Notes under the pieces: model-generated | Databases searched by the model: none | What the model was told of the DNA's origin: nothing | Seen by the model: only the letters and a program-made list of their open reading frames with translations | Shown: in pieces, positions 36,235 through 46,560 of the stretch | Layout of the letters: each line of letters starts with the position of its first letter | Position numbering within the stretch: the stretch's first letter is position 1 | NCBI GenBank assembly: GCA_028554795.2 | Contig: CM068826.1 | Coordinates: 106,919,602 to 106,983,601 of the forward strand | DNA from: Sinohyriopsis cumingii | Taxonomy: Eukaryota > Mollusca > Bivalvia > Unionida > Unionidae | Reading direction: 5' to 3' | DNA length: 64,000 nt | Translations under genes and position numbers: made by a program

Positions 36235-37059
36235 AAAACAACACTAAGTTATAATAGAATATCTATATTTTTATATCTGTGGTTATGTGAAAAGTTTGAG
36301 TGCTAACTTGCAATGAGGCGACATACATTTTTGTGTATATATGTGCTGTTTACCATGTTTGTTGTAGTGCTTTTGTCCTTTTGTCCACTCTCCACCATAT
36401 AGTCAAACCTGTCCTAATGGTCACCTGAGATCAGCAGTCACCTGCTTACAATGGCCAATCTAATTCTCCTCTCCCTGGTAAATTTTCAATATACATGTCA
36501 TGTAATCAGCAATCACCTGTTTTCCATAGTTGGCAACCATGTGTTTCTAGACCAAGCAGTGGTTTCACCCTGCCTTACATGGTAAATGGACCGTATCAGC
36601 AGTGACCAACCATGTATGCAAAATTAAACTTCTTTTGTTTCATGAGCAAGGCATGGTTAATATCAATCTTCATTTTTATAAATCAATAGCCACAGGAAGC
36701 TTCTTTTCATATCCTAATCATCCAAGGTCTCTAATAATGTCTTTTCATCTCGGTGATATTGAGCATAAAATATCTGTCTTGTGTTTCCCAATCATAGCTA
36801 AAGTCTGGATGCGAATTAAAGGAACTGCTAAAAACTGATCAAAACTATGACACATGATACAATGATAGAAGATTCCATGATGATGTAATGTGCATATGGG
36901 ATCAGTGTGCAGATACAGTAATCATGTGTAGACTTTTTTATTATTATTTTGTTATTGTAGCCTAGCTAATAGCTACATTAAATACATGTATTTTGATAGT
37001 GTACTAATACTATTACTAAAAAAACATGCAAAATAATAATGATGCTACTACTAATAATA

Positions 37060-37320
37060 GGGGCCCCGAGTGGCCGAGTGGTCTAAAGCGTTCTTCGTTA
37101 CGGATCACTGCCATCTCACCGCTGTCTGCGTGGGTTCGAGTCTCGGATTCGGCTAATGTGGGTATGTGAGAGAGCTTGCCAGTGGCTTCTCGTGGGTCGG
37201 TGGTTCTTTCCCGGGTTTTCCCGGGTTCTTCCTCCACCATTAATACTGGCCGCCATGTATAGCCAATCGCGTGCTGAAAAATGGCGTTAAACCCAACAAC
37301 AACAACAACAACAACAACAA
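37060..37320 (+). mobile_element. SINE family A, full-length reference copy
   Basis: tRNA-like head: GGGGCCCCGAGTGGCCGAGT with A box TGGCCGAGTGG. B box GGTTCGAGTCTC lies about 60 bases later. The body has the repeat-like GGTTTTCCCGGGTTCTTCC, CACCATTAATACTGGCCGCC and GCTGAAAAATGGCGTTAAAC. It ends in (AAC)8-type triplets. The flanks CTACTAATAATA are the target duplication. The head is Leu/Ser-like (inference from the boxes). It is the only family A copy on the + strand. Confidence 0.95.
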
Positions 37321-37342
37321 CTACTAATAATAATATGGCTAA

Positions 37343-37528
37343 GGGCTGTTCCACTGAAACACACATGGTGCCCTGGGAAGGCAGTTTTAAAAAAATATGT
37401 GTCAGGGTACTCTGACTGCACAAAGTTCATATAAAAACGATAAGAAAATTTTAAATTGCATCTATGGTGAGTACCACACATCAAAAGTGCATTCCCTGGG
37501 TCCCATATATGTTCTGCTGGAACAGCCC
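37343..37528. mobile_element. PIF/Harbinger-like MITE, copy 3
   Basis: 186 bp from GGGCTGTTCCACTG to CTGGAACAGCCC with TAA on both sides. Same orientation and inner order as copy 1. It lies 22 bases from the SINE A tail. Confidence 0.88.
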
Positions 37529-37842
37529 TAATGTTATTCGGTGCACAGTACATGCATTTTTCATGAGCTAAGTTTGACAGCTGAACCACCTTCAGATGCC
37601 ACTGTCTATAATGGTCACTTTGGCCTTTTCCCATGGGGTGGCTGATGTAGACAGGTTTGAATGTACACACATACACACTCATTTCTTATCATTCATGTTA
37701 TAGTGTAGTTCATTACACGGCACTGGTGATAGTAATGGACCCCAAACTGGCACTTTATAGCATGGGAGAATTGTAATTTTTTAATGGGCTATATGTTATA
37801 TTTATCCCTCTTCTTCTCTCACATACAATCTGACCAACATAC

Positions 37843-37950
37843 CTTCTTCATGTTCCCATTCTAAGTCTATGGAAGAACCTTCTGTGTGAGATCTGTCCCG
37901 AGTATGTGTATTGTTTGTGGAACTGTTGGAGCTCTGCCCATCATTGGAAC
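37843..37950 (-). CDS. AP1AR: AP1AR exon with first Trp-acidic motif
   Basis: The exon encodes SNDGQSSNSSTNNTHTRDRS, HTEGSSIDLEWEHEE and ends in a split glycine. The segment SIDLEWEHEEG is the counterpart of human SLDLEWEDEEG, preceded in both by a Ser/Thr/Asn-rich stretch. In vertebrate gadkin the tryptophan-acidic region contributes to binding of partners such as Arp2/3, the AP-1 ear and kinesin (family knowledge; not provable here). Acceptor is CATTTCAG|GTTCC and donor is GAAG|GTATGT. Phases 1 in and 1 out fit both neighbours. Confidence 0.92.
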
Positions 37951-38504
37951 CTGAAATGTGCATAGGAATGGCTATATCATCAACTAAAAATATTTGATAT
38001 ATTAAATATAGCTGCATTATGTTCTTAAAGCCTTGGATTGGACAATAGGCGGACAATAAAAAGCTTTAAAACTTCACTATTACTGGGAAGGACTAAAATG
38101 AAAATTCTGCATCATAAATGTTTATGTACAAGTCTAAGTGTAGACTTTGGTCACTCTGATGTGAGGGAAAAAGTTCATTTAAACTATATTTATGGGCGGA
38201 GAATGGAGTTTATGACTCATGTCTACAGAAATTTTTATTCTAGTTCAATTATCTTTGACAGTTTAGGGCAAATATAAGAAATATATCTTCCACTAATTTC
38301 CCACTTATATTTATCACCTTTACCAGCAATAAGACCAGTTGTTGATTAAATATAGAAAGGGAAATTACAGCACTGGCCTTTCTTTGATCAATATTTAGTA
38401 TGATATGACAGAATACATTTTTTAATATCATGAAACAAAGAATGTAGAAATCGTGGAAGTAATAGAGCCACTGCTGAGGTGTGATCTGTTTCAGAAACGC
38501 AGCA

Positions 38505-38640
38505 CTCCCATATTATAATTTTGTCCACAGAAGCCATAGAGTATACCACCTTTCCTTATAATAAAGTACATTATAAACACAATTTTAGAGTTACTTGATG
38601 AAATGGGATCCATTACTATACTAACCATGTAACAGGAGAT
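38505..38640. repeat. Dispersed repeat, copy 2 (partner at 26296)
   Basis: Collinear with 26296-26470: ATTATAATTTTGTCCACAG, AGCCATAGAGTATACC, AATAAAGTACATTAT, TTGATGAAATGGGATCCAT. Confidence 0.6.
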
Positions 38641-38958
38641 GTGTAGAATGAGTAGTTCTTTAGTTTTGGAGTGCAGGATAAACAGTCTAGTCTCATTAAT
38701 TTAACATGAATTGTATACAGGCTGATACACATTTACATCTCAATCATATTTAATACTTTGCAAGTGCCTTGATCTTAGAAAAGATTTAATTATTAAATAT
38801 GAACACTATATGTGCATTATTCTATTTATTATACATGTCCTGAAAAGCATACTCCCACTTCTTTATTTTATCACTGAAAAAATAAACCAGATGTAGATTT
38901 CATTCATGTTTTTATATGTACATATGTAGATCAGATATATTGTCAACCATAAATACCA

Positions 38959-38990
38959 ATTTTTCCTAGTAAAGTATGTTCTTTCTTTAA
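38959..38990. repeat. DIRS left inverted repeat, outer part
   Basis: AATTTTTCCTAGTAAAGTATG followed by TTCTTTCTTTAA matches the reverse complement of 47841-47866 and of the internal copy at 40780-40830. It continues at 40528 after the piggyBac-like insertion. Confidence 0.7.
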
Positions 38991-40527
38991 CCCTTTGCTA
39001 CTACAACAAGGAAAATGATCTCACAGTGGTCAAAAAAAGAGGTACAAGGACACACTCAAGGCCTCATGAAGAACCTAGGCATTGATCCTGACAGCTGGGA
39101 GAGTGTCGCTGCTAATCAATCTGCTTGGCAGAGTCAAGTCAATGCTGGTGCGGCAGCCTTTGAGCAGAAAAGACTGGTGGATGCAGCTGAGAAACGTGAT
39201 CTGCGCAAAACCCTGTTCAGCAGTTCCCCAACTCCTGGTCAGCAACCTGTACATCCATGTCCCCACTGCAACAGACTCTTCCAGGCCCAGATCAGACCGA
39301 TTAGCCATCTCAGGACCCACCCCAAGTGACTTGATCACATTAAATGGTCCTCATTGACACTGATGGACGAACATCATCATCATCAGCTACTACAGCTGTT
39401 GTACAGTTTCACTACTGCTGAGTTCTATCATATCAATTACTGAGACTACTGAGACTGGTTGCTGGCTGAATACTAGAGCATGACTACAGAACTGGCAATA
39501 AAAACATGGTTACATGTATATTCATTATTTCATAAGTTTTGCTGGATTTCAGTGAAATAAAAAACAGCTTACCTTGTAAAGTGTCTGTCAGTTATATATT
39601 TCCACTTTATATACTCCTACATCCAATCATACAAGAAATCCAAGTCATGTTTACTGTTTTGAATCCCACAAAACAAGCCCAATATTTACATATGTACATA
39701 TAAAAATATGAATGAAATCCACATGTAAATTTGAGAGTGGTACCTCTCAAAACAGTCATTATAAATGATGTATATTCCAAGATATGCCCACATCTCCATG
39801 ATGCTGATTTAATACATTTCAAGTCTTGTTTTTGGTCCCCCATTTTCTTGGCATAATCGTTTGATTCTTTCACAACCTTTTCCACCAGAAATTCAGGAAA
39901 AATCTTAAGAAAAATCTTTCTCACTGCTTAGTGATCCAAGCTCAAGTGTTGAACCAACATGAGAATCAAAATCATTGATCATGGCAATGTCATCACTCCA
40001 CTGTGCAAGTGGGACTATGTCTGCCTCGCCATCCAATTAAAAATCATTTACATCTGTTGTTGAAATGGGACTAACATCAATATCTGATCCATTTTCTAAG
40101 AATGATCCATTAAACTCTTCGATATCTCTTGCACTGAACCCTTTAAAGTTGCTCATATCTGAACCAGAATCCATCTTTGTTTATCTTACCTAAACGTGTT
40201 TCGTAAACTGCAGAAAAGCTTTTACAGTGTCTAAATTTAATCTCTAAGCTTTCAAACTTATATCAAAATGTTGAGTAAACAGTCCTCTCATTGGTTATGA
40301 TAATCAAAAATATGTAAACTTCTGTACTTTCAACCAATCAACGTTTAGTTAACATAGCAGTCATGTCCGCATAGATGAGACACTGGGGTTTCAAGTACTG
40401 CTGAACTATACGCACATTAGCAACACTTGGGTAGTAAACTAGGCTTTTTGACACTGCATATATGCGTCAGTGGGGTTCAGGAGCTATTTACAGGTGACAC
40501 TTAGATGCGGCAGTCACAGCTAAAGGG
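38991..40527 (-). mobile_element. piggyBac-like DNA transposon inside the DIRS left repeat
   Basis: TTAA lies on both sides (38987-38990 and 40528-40531). The ends are CCCTTTGCTACTA and, inverted, CCCTTTAGCTGTGAC. On the - strand an N-terminal part around 40000-40175 encodes an acidic leader (MDSGSDMSNFKGFSARDIEE). A frame at 39607-39924 includes IFPEFLVEKVVKESNDYAKK, matching the start of the piggyBac transposase core. The rest of the catalytic domain is missing. A non-LTR fragment is inserted near its left end. Confidence 0.75.
39005..39540 (+). mobile_element. 5'-truncated non-LTR retrotransposon 3' fragment
   Basis: A 105-codon frame (39015-39329) without stops reads GHTQGLMKNLGIDPDSWESV, then a Lys/Arg/Ala helix, then CPHCNRLFQAQIRPISHLRT-H. 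Such a C-terminal zinc finger after a DSWE-type segment is the usual end of the reverse transcriptase ORF in one group of invertebrate LINEs. The polymerase itself is absent. A 3' UTR with CATCATCATCAT follows. It is too truncated to be functional. Confidence 0.65.
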
Positions 40528-40640
40528 TTAAATACATTACCCAATCATAATACCATAAGAGAAATACTACTACCTCGTAAATCCAGCCCTCCCAAATACT
40601 ACTTTTAGCTAAAGGGAGCTAAAAGTTGTCTGCCAACCAA
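40528..40640. repeat. DIRS left inverted repeat, inner part
   Basis: TTAAATACATTACCCAATCA...TCCAGCCCTCCCAAATACTA...GAGCTAAAAGTTGTCTGCC pairs with the reverse complement of 47735-47844. About 80% of positions agree by eye. Confidence 0.85.
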
Positions 40641-40779
40641 TGTGGCAGGCAAGCAGGCAGAGTAATGTACCCTTAAGTGTAAAAGTTGGCATCAAAATCT
40701 AAGAACCTCTCAATTACTACTAGAGTGGAAGGTACACTCTCTATTGATGTAACTGTAAGGAGGCTAGGAAGATGTATGT

Positions 40780-40830
40780 ATATAATGATTGGGTAAGTAT
40801 TCTTGAAGAAACATATTTTATTAGGAAATC
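40780..40830. repeat. Internal copy of DIRS terminal sequence (ICR-like)
   Basis: ATAATGATTGGGTAAGTATT and GAAGAAACATATTTTATTAG resemble the right repeat running across its outer end (ATGATTGGGTAATGTATTTA, then AAGAAAGTACTTTTTT). DIRS elements have an internal complementary region that spans both terminal ends. Confidence 0.6.
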
Positions 40831-41033
40831 TAATACCTTCGGAGAATAGGTAAGAGGTGGAAGGACCTACATCCCCTTACCCCAGAGTACCAATTCTGGT
40901 CACCTATGGTATGTGTGACAGTTTCTAGGCTACCCTATTGAAGGCGACTCCATCTGTTGAGGCAAAGATTGAAAAATCAAGCCCCTCGCAAATCCATTGG
41001 AAGTTATGAAGCCATGTCTTAAAAAGCTGTCAA

Positions 41034-41750
41034 TCAACCTCGAAGGGTGACCTGTTGAGCTGTGGATATTGTTCCTACCAGATCAAACTGAGCCCTTTGG
41101 GATGACAGATCTCTGAGATAAAAGCCAGAGAATGTGAACCCCCATCTCCATCCCACAGCCTGAATGATATAGGTTAGCAAACAGTTCTCGATGAATGCTA
41201 ACCTCGTGGCAAATGCTCTAACCTCGTTATCCAAAATGCGTAATAAGTTCATGTGAGCTGGTATTATTTCTCTATAAGCCAAGTGAATAAAACAAGACAA
41301 GATAGTCTGTGTTGTTATATTCTCCTGTCCTGTCTTGAGTGGTAGAAAGAAGCATGATTATTTAACGCAATGGCTATGTTCATTGAAGTACCACTTCAAA
41401 ACCCAAACTGGGTCTTGTAGGTGGCCTTTAGCTGATGTGTCCAGGCAAGACAGAGGTTTTATGATGAAAGTCTGTTTACCCATGGAAGGAAGCCAGTTCT
41501 TGGCAACAGAAGAGGATGCCGTCAAGAGTAAGACTGATCTGTCTTGTCGGAACTGCATAGAATTCAGATCTACTGATAGAGCATGTATTTCATTAATTCT
41601 GACTGCAGTTGCTAATGCCATGAGGAAGCAGGTCTTGTATGAAAGGTGCGCCAGAGATAACATTGAAATTTTCTTCAAAAAGTGTCTTGTACAGCCAAGT
41701 AAATATCCAAGAGGGGTTCCACTTAAATATAGGATTAATGTTTCGGGCAT
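41034..41750 (-). pseudogene. DIRS tyrosine recombinase remnant
   Basis: Two frame pieces. 41358-41750 reads LSYKTCFLMALATAVRINEI, HALSVD, then a long acidic/neutral linker and LKWYF. That is the N-terminal half of the recombinase catalytic domain, with the first Arg in ATAVRINE. 41034-41300 reads LDNEVRAFATRL, AVGWRWGFTF and GFYLRDLS, the C-terminal half with the HxxR-type Arg and the nucleophile Tyr context. The usual His of HxxR is Asn here. A frameshift separates the halves. The + strand frame at 41335-41766 is only its antisense. Confidence 0.8.
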
Positions 41751-42249
41751 GTATACTCAAAGTTAGTGAGTAGGTCAGTTAAGTCCTTGCTTTGTCTGAT
41801 ATCCTCTCTTCCATGATGATGAAAGGTGTCAGAGATCATGAAGCTGTAACCTTTGAATATCTTTGGTGCTAACTTTCTCTCTTCAAAAAGCCAGAGGAAG
41901 AAATTACCTATCTGCGGTATTGATGCCTGGAGTGGCAGGATGTGTTTGTTTTTGTTTGTTTGTGCATCACTGAGGAAAAATGTGCCTTTTGCCTTCGCAT
42001 GCTTCTGAGTGGAGGGCCTTCATGTCTGAGAGATTCTCTCTGCCATTGGTTGTGACAATTGTTTAATTCAGAGGTCTTGTTTAATATGACACAGAAGTGC
42101 AGGTTCAGTATCTCTGGGCAAGGATGAAACAAATGCCATCATGGTTGTTGAAGTAAATGAGGGAGAATCCACATTTTCAGAGAAAATTCTGATGCAAGAT
42201 TGATGAGTTCACTGATACAGAACTTCTCCCACATGAGTGGTGGAATGAG

Positions 42250-43100
42250 GATGAGGTGACAGGCTGATTATCTAGCTGTTTGCATCGCTTTTGGAATCAG
42301 ATGCGTTGGAAGGTAGGATTATGCATCCAGGTCATTCCAATCCAGCAACCAAGTGTTGAATGCAAAAGCTTTTGGGTCTTGGAGTGGAGACAAAGGTTGG
42401 AAGTTTGGTATTTCACCTTGTCACAAACAGGTTCATCGAGTACATATCCGAGTGAAAACCGAGGGATGGAGAGAAAATTTGTTCTGCATTAGTTGATTCT
42501 TCCAAGACAAAAATTCGGCCTCTATGTCACTACTATAGAATTGTCAGAGAGAATGAAAACTCCTCGCCATTTAAACATTCATACCACCAGTGAAGGGATT
42601 TCATAATGGCCTGTGAAGATTGACATGCAGATGGCATTCCTGGGGAGACCATGCACCCATGGCTCCTGAAGGATGGAAGTAGGTTGGCTCCCTAGCCTTT
42701 CTAACTAGCCTCAGTGCAGAATGTAATCTCTGGCAGTTGTATTTGCAGAGTTATACCTGCCATGAACCAATATGGATGCACCAAATTCTGCAGATGGTGC
42801 CTCAAATGTGTACAGATGGGGACAGGTTGGTCCAGTGGGCAAACTTCCAGCCTCTATTGGGACAGAAAAATCATTTCCAATAGGCACAGTGATGTTCCCA
42901 TTGAGAACCAAGGGGCATGAATGAACTGACTGAGGGTACTTAGGTCAATGAACAGAGGCTGAGTGCCCTTGCCTTTGGGACCAAGAAAAGTCTCGGATAA
43001 AACCCTGGAGAATGAGGACCCTCTTGGTGCTTTTCCACTTTGGCTTGCATGAACTGTGGGCATCACTGGGTGGAGCTTCAATAGGACAATTGTGTCCTAT
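42250..43100 (-). pseudogene. DIRS reverse transcriptase and RNase H remnants
   Basis: Around 42900-43081 the - strand reads VLSETFLGPKGKGTQPLFID, then LSTLSQFIHAPWFSMGT. This fits the start of the DIRS RT palm. Around 42520-42560 GVFILSDNSIVVT fits the RNase H motif. At 42290-42490 LHPSVF and FNTWLLDW-type segments, followed by PTHLIPKAM, fit the conserved stretch after RNase H. Many stops and frameshifts lie between them, and the RT catalytic box is not seen. Decay is advanced. Confidence 0.65.
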
Positions 43101-44100
43101 GTGTGGCCATGGGACATTTTGTTGATTTTCTGTATTATCCCTACATCAGCACCATGGTGGTTTGTTTGCAGACTTCCTCAATCTGGCCGTTAAAAAGGTG
43201 GTTAGAGGATAAAGGCTGTGCCTCTAGATTACACACACAAACCTTCACATAAAAGGGAACTGAGGCACCATTATAGATACATACAAAGCAGATGCACCAA
43301 TATCCATTATAAGGCAATTACCTGTAAGGAAAAAGACAACAGACCACCTGCACAAGAAAAATCATTGAAGTTGGCCCCCAGACACTAAGAACGCCTTGGA
43401 ATAGGAACTCACCAATATATACCCATTCATAATGAAATTACACATATATTAGGAGTTTTTATAAGCACTAAAGACATGCATGTATAAAATAATTATAACC
43501 CAAACTGAATGAGAAGTTGCTTAGGCTTCCCATGCAAGTACCTAAATGTGTGACAATGAGAAAGTGTTAGCAAACTGTAAAGGCAGAACTTTGTTAGCAA
43601 TGGAAGAGAACAAGTTGGAAATATAGTAGTAGACTTTCCACAGCTGCCAACCCCAGAGTAAAAAATACTGAATGTTTATGACAAAAATACTGATTTTTAG
43701 GAACAAATACTGATTTTTAAAACTTTAATGCATATGTAACTATTTACAGCATCTACAACCAAAACGGGTCTTTTCCACAACCCATTTTTTTCAATCATTA
43801 TCGATTTCATCGTACAATCTTTCACTGATGATCTGAATTCTGTACAATTTTTTTTACTGAACTGTTTTAATTCAGGAACACAAGTAATCCTTTATGATTC
43901 TACTGTCTGGAAAAAGTGCACAAAATAAATCACCAGCAACACATGTAACTGAAAGAGGAAGGTTCATTTCTAAGAAAAATTTAGTAAACCAAACTTTAAT
44001 CAAAGTACATCAAGGTTCTCTCTGGTATTTAAGAATGTTGTAAGCTCAGGCGTAGTTGTTGATGATAAAGCAGCAAACTGATCTTTATTTGCTTTTTCAT
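43101..44100. other. Inner DIRS sequence, unassigned
   Basis: Between the RT remnant and the LINE 3' end. AT-rich with AAAATACTGATTTTTA phrases near 43660-43720. No coding similarity could be fixed. It may be DIRS gag/leader or another old insertion. Confidence 0.35.
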
Positions 44101-44315
44101 GCTGTATTATAATAATAATAATAATGAGGACTTTGTATAGCACCTAATCTTTAGAAGCTCTAAGCGCTTTACAACATTAGACAACACCTATAAGATAAAA
44201 AAAAACATATAATGATATGATTACAAAAACAAACACCATGAAATTGGAAAAACATTAAAAAATAAAAAACATGCTGAGAATATTTCAGGTAGGAAACATT
44301 ATAAGGTCTTTAAGT

Positions 44316-45569
44316 TTATTCTTGCAGTTGAAATAAGTGACTTTTGAGAGCACTCTTGAATGGGATCACTGTGTCTTTGTGTCTAAGTTCAGTAGGCAAT
44401 TCATTCCACGTTGCTGGGCCCTGGTATGCAAAAGAACACTGTCTATATGACTTTATTTTCATAGTGGGAATAATGAGTATATGATTGTCAGAAGAGGAGT
44501 GCAAGTATCTTGCTGGTGTGTACACATGGGTGAGATCAAACAGGTACGTTGGACTAGAGTCCGACAGTGAAATGTAGCACAGAGAACAAATTTTGTGTTT
44601 GATTCTGGATCGAATGGATAGCCAGTGTAGGGTTCCGTGCAGCAGGGAGGTGTGCTCTGATCGTGGTACTCTAAGTATGATCTGAGCAGCTGTGTTTTGA
44701 ACTTTTTGAAGTTTCTGGAGTAGATATTGAGATGAACCAGACTGAATTGAGTTACAATAGTCCAGTCTTGAAAGTACTAATGAACACACAAGTGTTTTAG
44801 TGGCATCAACTGAAAGATATTTGTGAATTGAGCTGATGTGTCTCAGCTCAAGATATGCAGCATTGCATATGTTCATGACATGTTGGTGCAATGTGAAAGT
44901 ACTGTCCAGAGTAACACTAGGTTTCATACTGTTTGTGTGAATTTAATGTTGGCATTGCTGATATTTATTGTTTGAGATAAAGGATGTGAATGAGAAAGTC
45001 TTTGTGTTGTGATCAGAATGGCCTCAGTTTTATCATCATTCATCTGCAGCTTGTTCCATGTCATCCATGATTTCACATCAGAAATGCACCTCTCTACACC
45101 TTGGATGGTAGCATCACCTTCAGTTGGGTGGCTAGATTTGTATATTTGAGTGTCATCAACATACAACTGGTGAGACACTGGATGATGATCTAAGACACTT
45201 GAGAGTGGCTGAGTGTACAGAATGAAGAGAACAGGTCCAAGAACAGACCCCTGTGGAACACCACAACATAGATCAACTGGGCTGGTGTGTATTCCATTTG
45301 TAGATACAATTTGTGTCCTGTTGACCAAGTAGGACTTGAACCACAGTAAGGCTGTATCATGAATGCCAAATACATGCTGGAGACGGTGAAGTAATATATC
45401 ATGGTCTATTGTGTCAAATGCTGCAGACAAATCAAGGAGGGTGAGGACTGTAATCTTTCCACTATCCAACGCAGAGAGAATGTCATTAACTACTTCTAGA
45501 AGAGTAGTTTCAGTACTGTGGCAAGGGCAATATGAAGATTGTACATTGCTAAAAGGACTGTTTGAATTT
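44316..45569 (-). pseudogene. LINE reverse transcriptase, C-terminal part (frameshifted)
   Basis: 45569-44924 reads SSYCPCHSTETTLLEVVNDI, LLDLSAAFDTIDHDILLHRL, CGVPQGSVLGPVLFILYT and YVDDTQIY, the palm motifs including the YxDD box. 44927-44316 reads AYLELRHISSIHKYLSVDA, LVLSRLDYCNSI, LQKVQNTAAQIILR, LHWLSIRSRIKHKI and ATWNELPTELR, the conserved thumb/C-terminal region of the CR1/L2 group. A frameshift joins the two near 44925. The catalytic box is intact but the ORF is broken, so it is inactive. Confidence 0.9.
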
Positions 45570-45821
45570 GTTGTTGTTGTTGTTGTGGGGTTTAACGCCA
45601 TTTTTCAGCACGATAGGGCTATACATGGCGGCCAGTATTAATGGTGAAGGAAGAACCCGGAAAACCCCGGAAAGAACCACCAACCCACGAGAAGCTACTG
45701 GCAAGCTTTCTCACATGCCCACATTGGCTGAATCTTAGACTCGAACCGCCGCAGACATAGGTGAGATGGCAGTGATCCGTAACGAAGAGCGCTTTAGACC
45801 ACTCGGCCACTCGGGGCCCCT
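45570..45821 (-). mobile_element. SINE family A inserted in the LINE
   Basis: Nearly complete: the + strand starts TTGTTGTTGTTGTTGTGGGG, has GGTTTAACGCCATTTTTCAG, and ends GGCCACTCGGGGCCCC. The 12-bp duplication CTGTTTGAATTT lies at 45558-45569 and 45822-45833. It sits in the RT coding region between the fingers and the palm. Confidence 0.95.
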
Positions 45822-45833
45822 CTGTTTGAATTT

Positions 45834-46560
45834 AGATGAAATACAAGCTGGGATAGAACAATAACCTTTTCTAAGACTTTTTATATGAATGGGAAATTAG
45901 AAACTGGGCGGTAGCTCTTTAAATCGTTATGGTCTAGTGTTGGTTTCTTCAGCAGAGGCTTTACAATGGCAGTTTTGAAAAATGGTGGAAATTCCCTGGA
46001 TGAGAGAGAGGTATTAATAAATCAGTTAGTGAAGGCAATACTGGATCTAAGCCCTCAAGCAGCAGTGATGTTGGAATTGGATCAAGTTCACATGACTTTG
46101 GTGCACTCTTCATCAGGATGGTACGTACAAAATCCATAGAGACAGGTTCAAATGCTTCTAATGGTTGCCGCTCAAATTCTGTATCCCAACTGTATGGTGA
46201 CGACGAGTCAACTGAAATTGTGGTGTCAAGCTGATCTCTAATGGTTTGTACTTTGTCACGAAAAAAATTTGCAAACATGTCTGGAAGGACGACTGGAGAG
46301 AAGGCAGTTGGAAGTGGTGTTGATTTGTTCCTTGACATTAGCTTGTTAGTAATCTCAAAGAGCTCTTTGCAGCTGGAACTATCCATGATCTTAGTAGCGT
46401 AGTGGGCTGATTTTGCTGCATGGACTATATTTGTAACATTCTTCTTAGCGACTTCATAGATTTGCTTATGAATAGTGAGTCTGGTGGAAAGCCAGAGCCT
46501 CTCAGCTTTACGGCGGTCTCTTTTAGCAGTGCGAAGCTGGTCCCTAACACTGCTATACAA
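45834..46560 (-). pseudogene. LINE linker and RT N-terminal part (frameshifted)
   Basis: 46560-45961 reads RDQLRTAKRDRRKAERLW, then AAKSAHYATKIMDSSSCKEL, LPDMFANFFRDKVQTIRDQL and a PIPTSLLLEG-like stretch. A frameshift near 46015 and a TAA near 45890 interrupt the following LKSYRPVSN-type palm start. The SINE then cuts it. Confidence 0.8.

Larger units (their letters stand above)
36400..37663. mobile_element. pogo/Tigger-like DNA element remnant
   Basis: The left end is TAGTCAAACCTGTCCTAATG. The right end, read on the - strand, is CATTCAAACCTGTCTACATC. TA lies on both sides. Elements with a 'CAGTCAAACCTGT' start and TA duplication belong to the pogo/Tigger group of Tc1-mariner (family knowledge). 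No transposase is visible. Internal GATCAGCAGTCACCTG-type phrases repeat at 36430, 36509 and 36593. It carries a SINE A and a MITE inside. Confidence 0.5.
32339..37842 (-). other. AP1AR: AP1AR last intron
   Basis: A 5.5-kb intron with - strand donor GAAG|GTATGT and acceptor CCCTAG|GTG. It is filled by a short hAT element, SINE B, the 386-bp array and a pogo-like remnant that contains a SINE A and a MITE. The piece 32339-33352 holds only AT-rich sequence plus a CCTCATTATAATG phrase near 32811 that may be the end of an old pogo-like element. Confidence 0.75.

Noticed and set aside
37060-37135. tRNA-like sequence with A and B boxes (also in the other SINE heads)
   Set aside because: Always followed by the same SINE body and flanked by target duplications. 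The cloverleaf is incomplete, so it is not an independent tRNA gene.
37016-37682. Two 130-codon frames on the - strand
   Set aside because: They run through a SINE, its AAC tail and a MITE. They have no family similarity.
41335-41766. 143-codon frame on the + strand
   Set aside because: Antisense of the DIRS recombinase remnant. The recombinase motifs are on the - strand.
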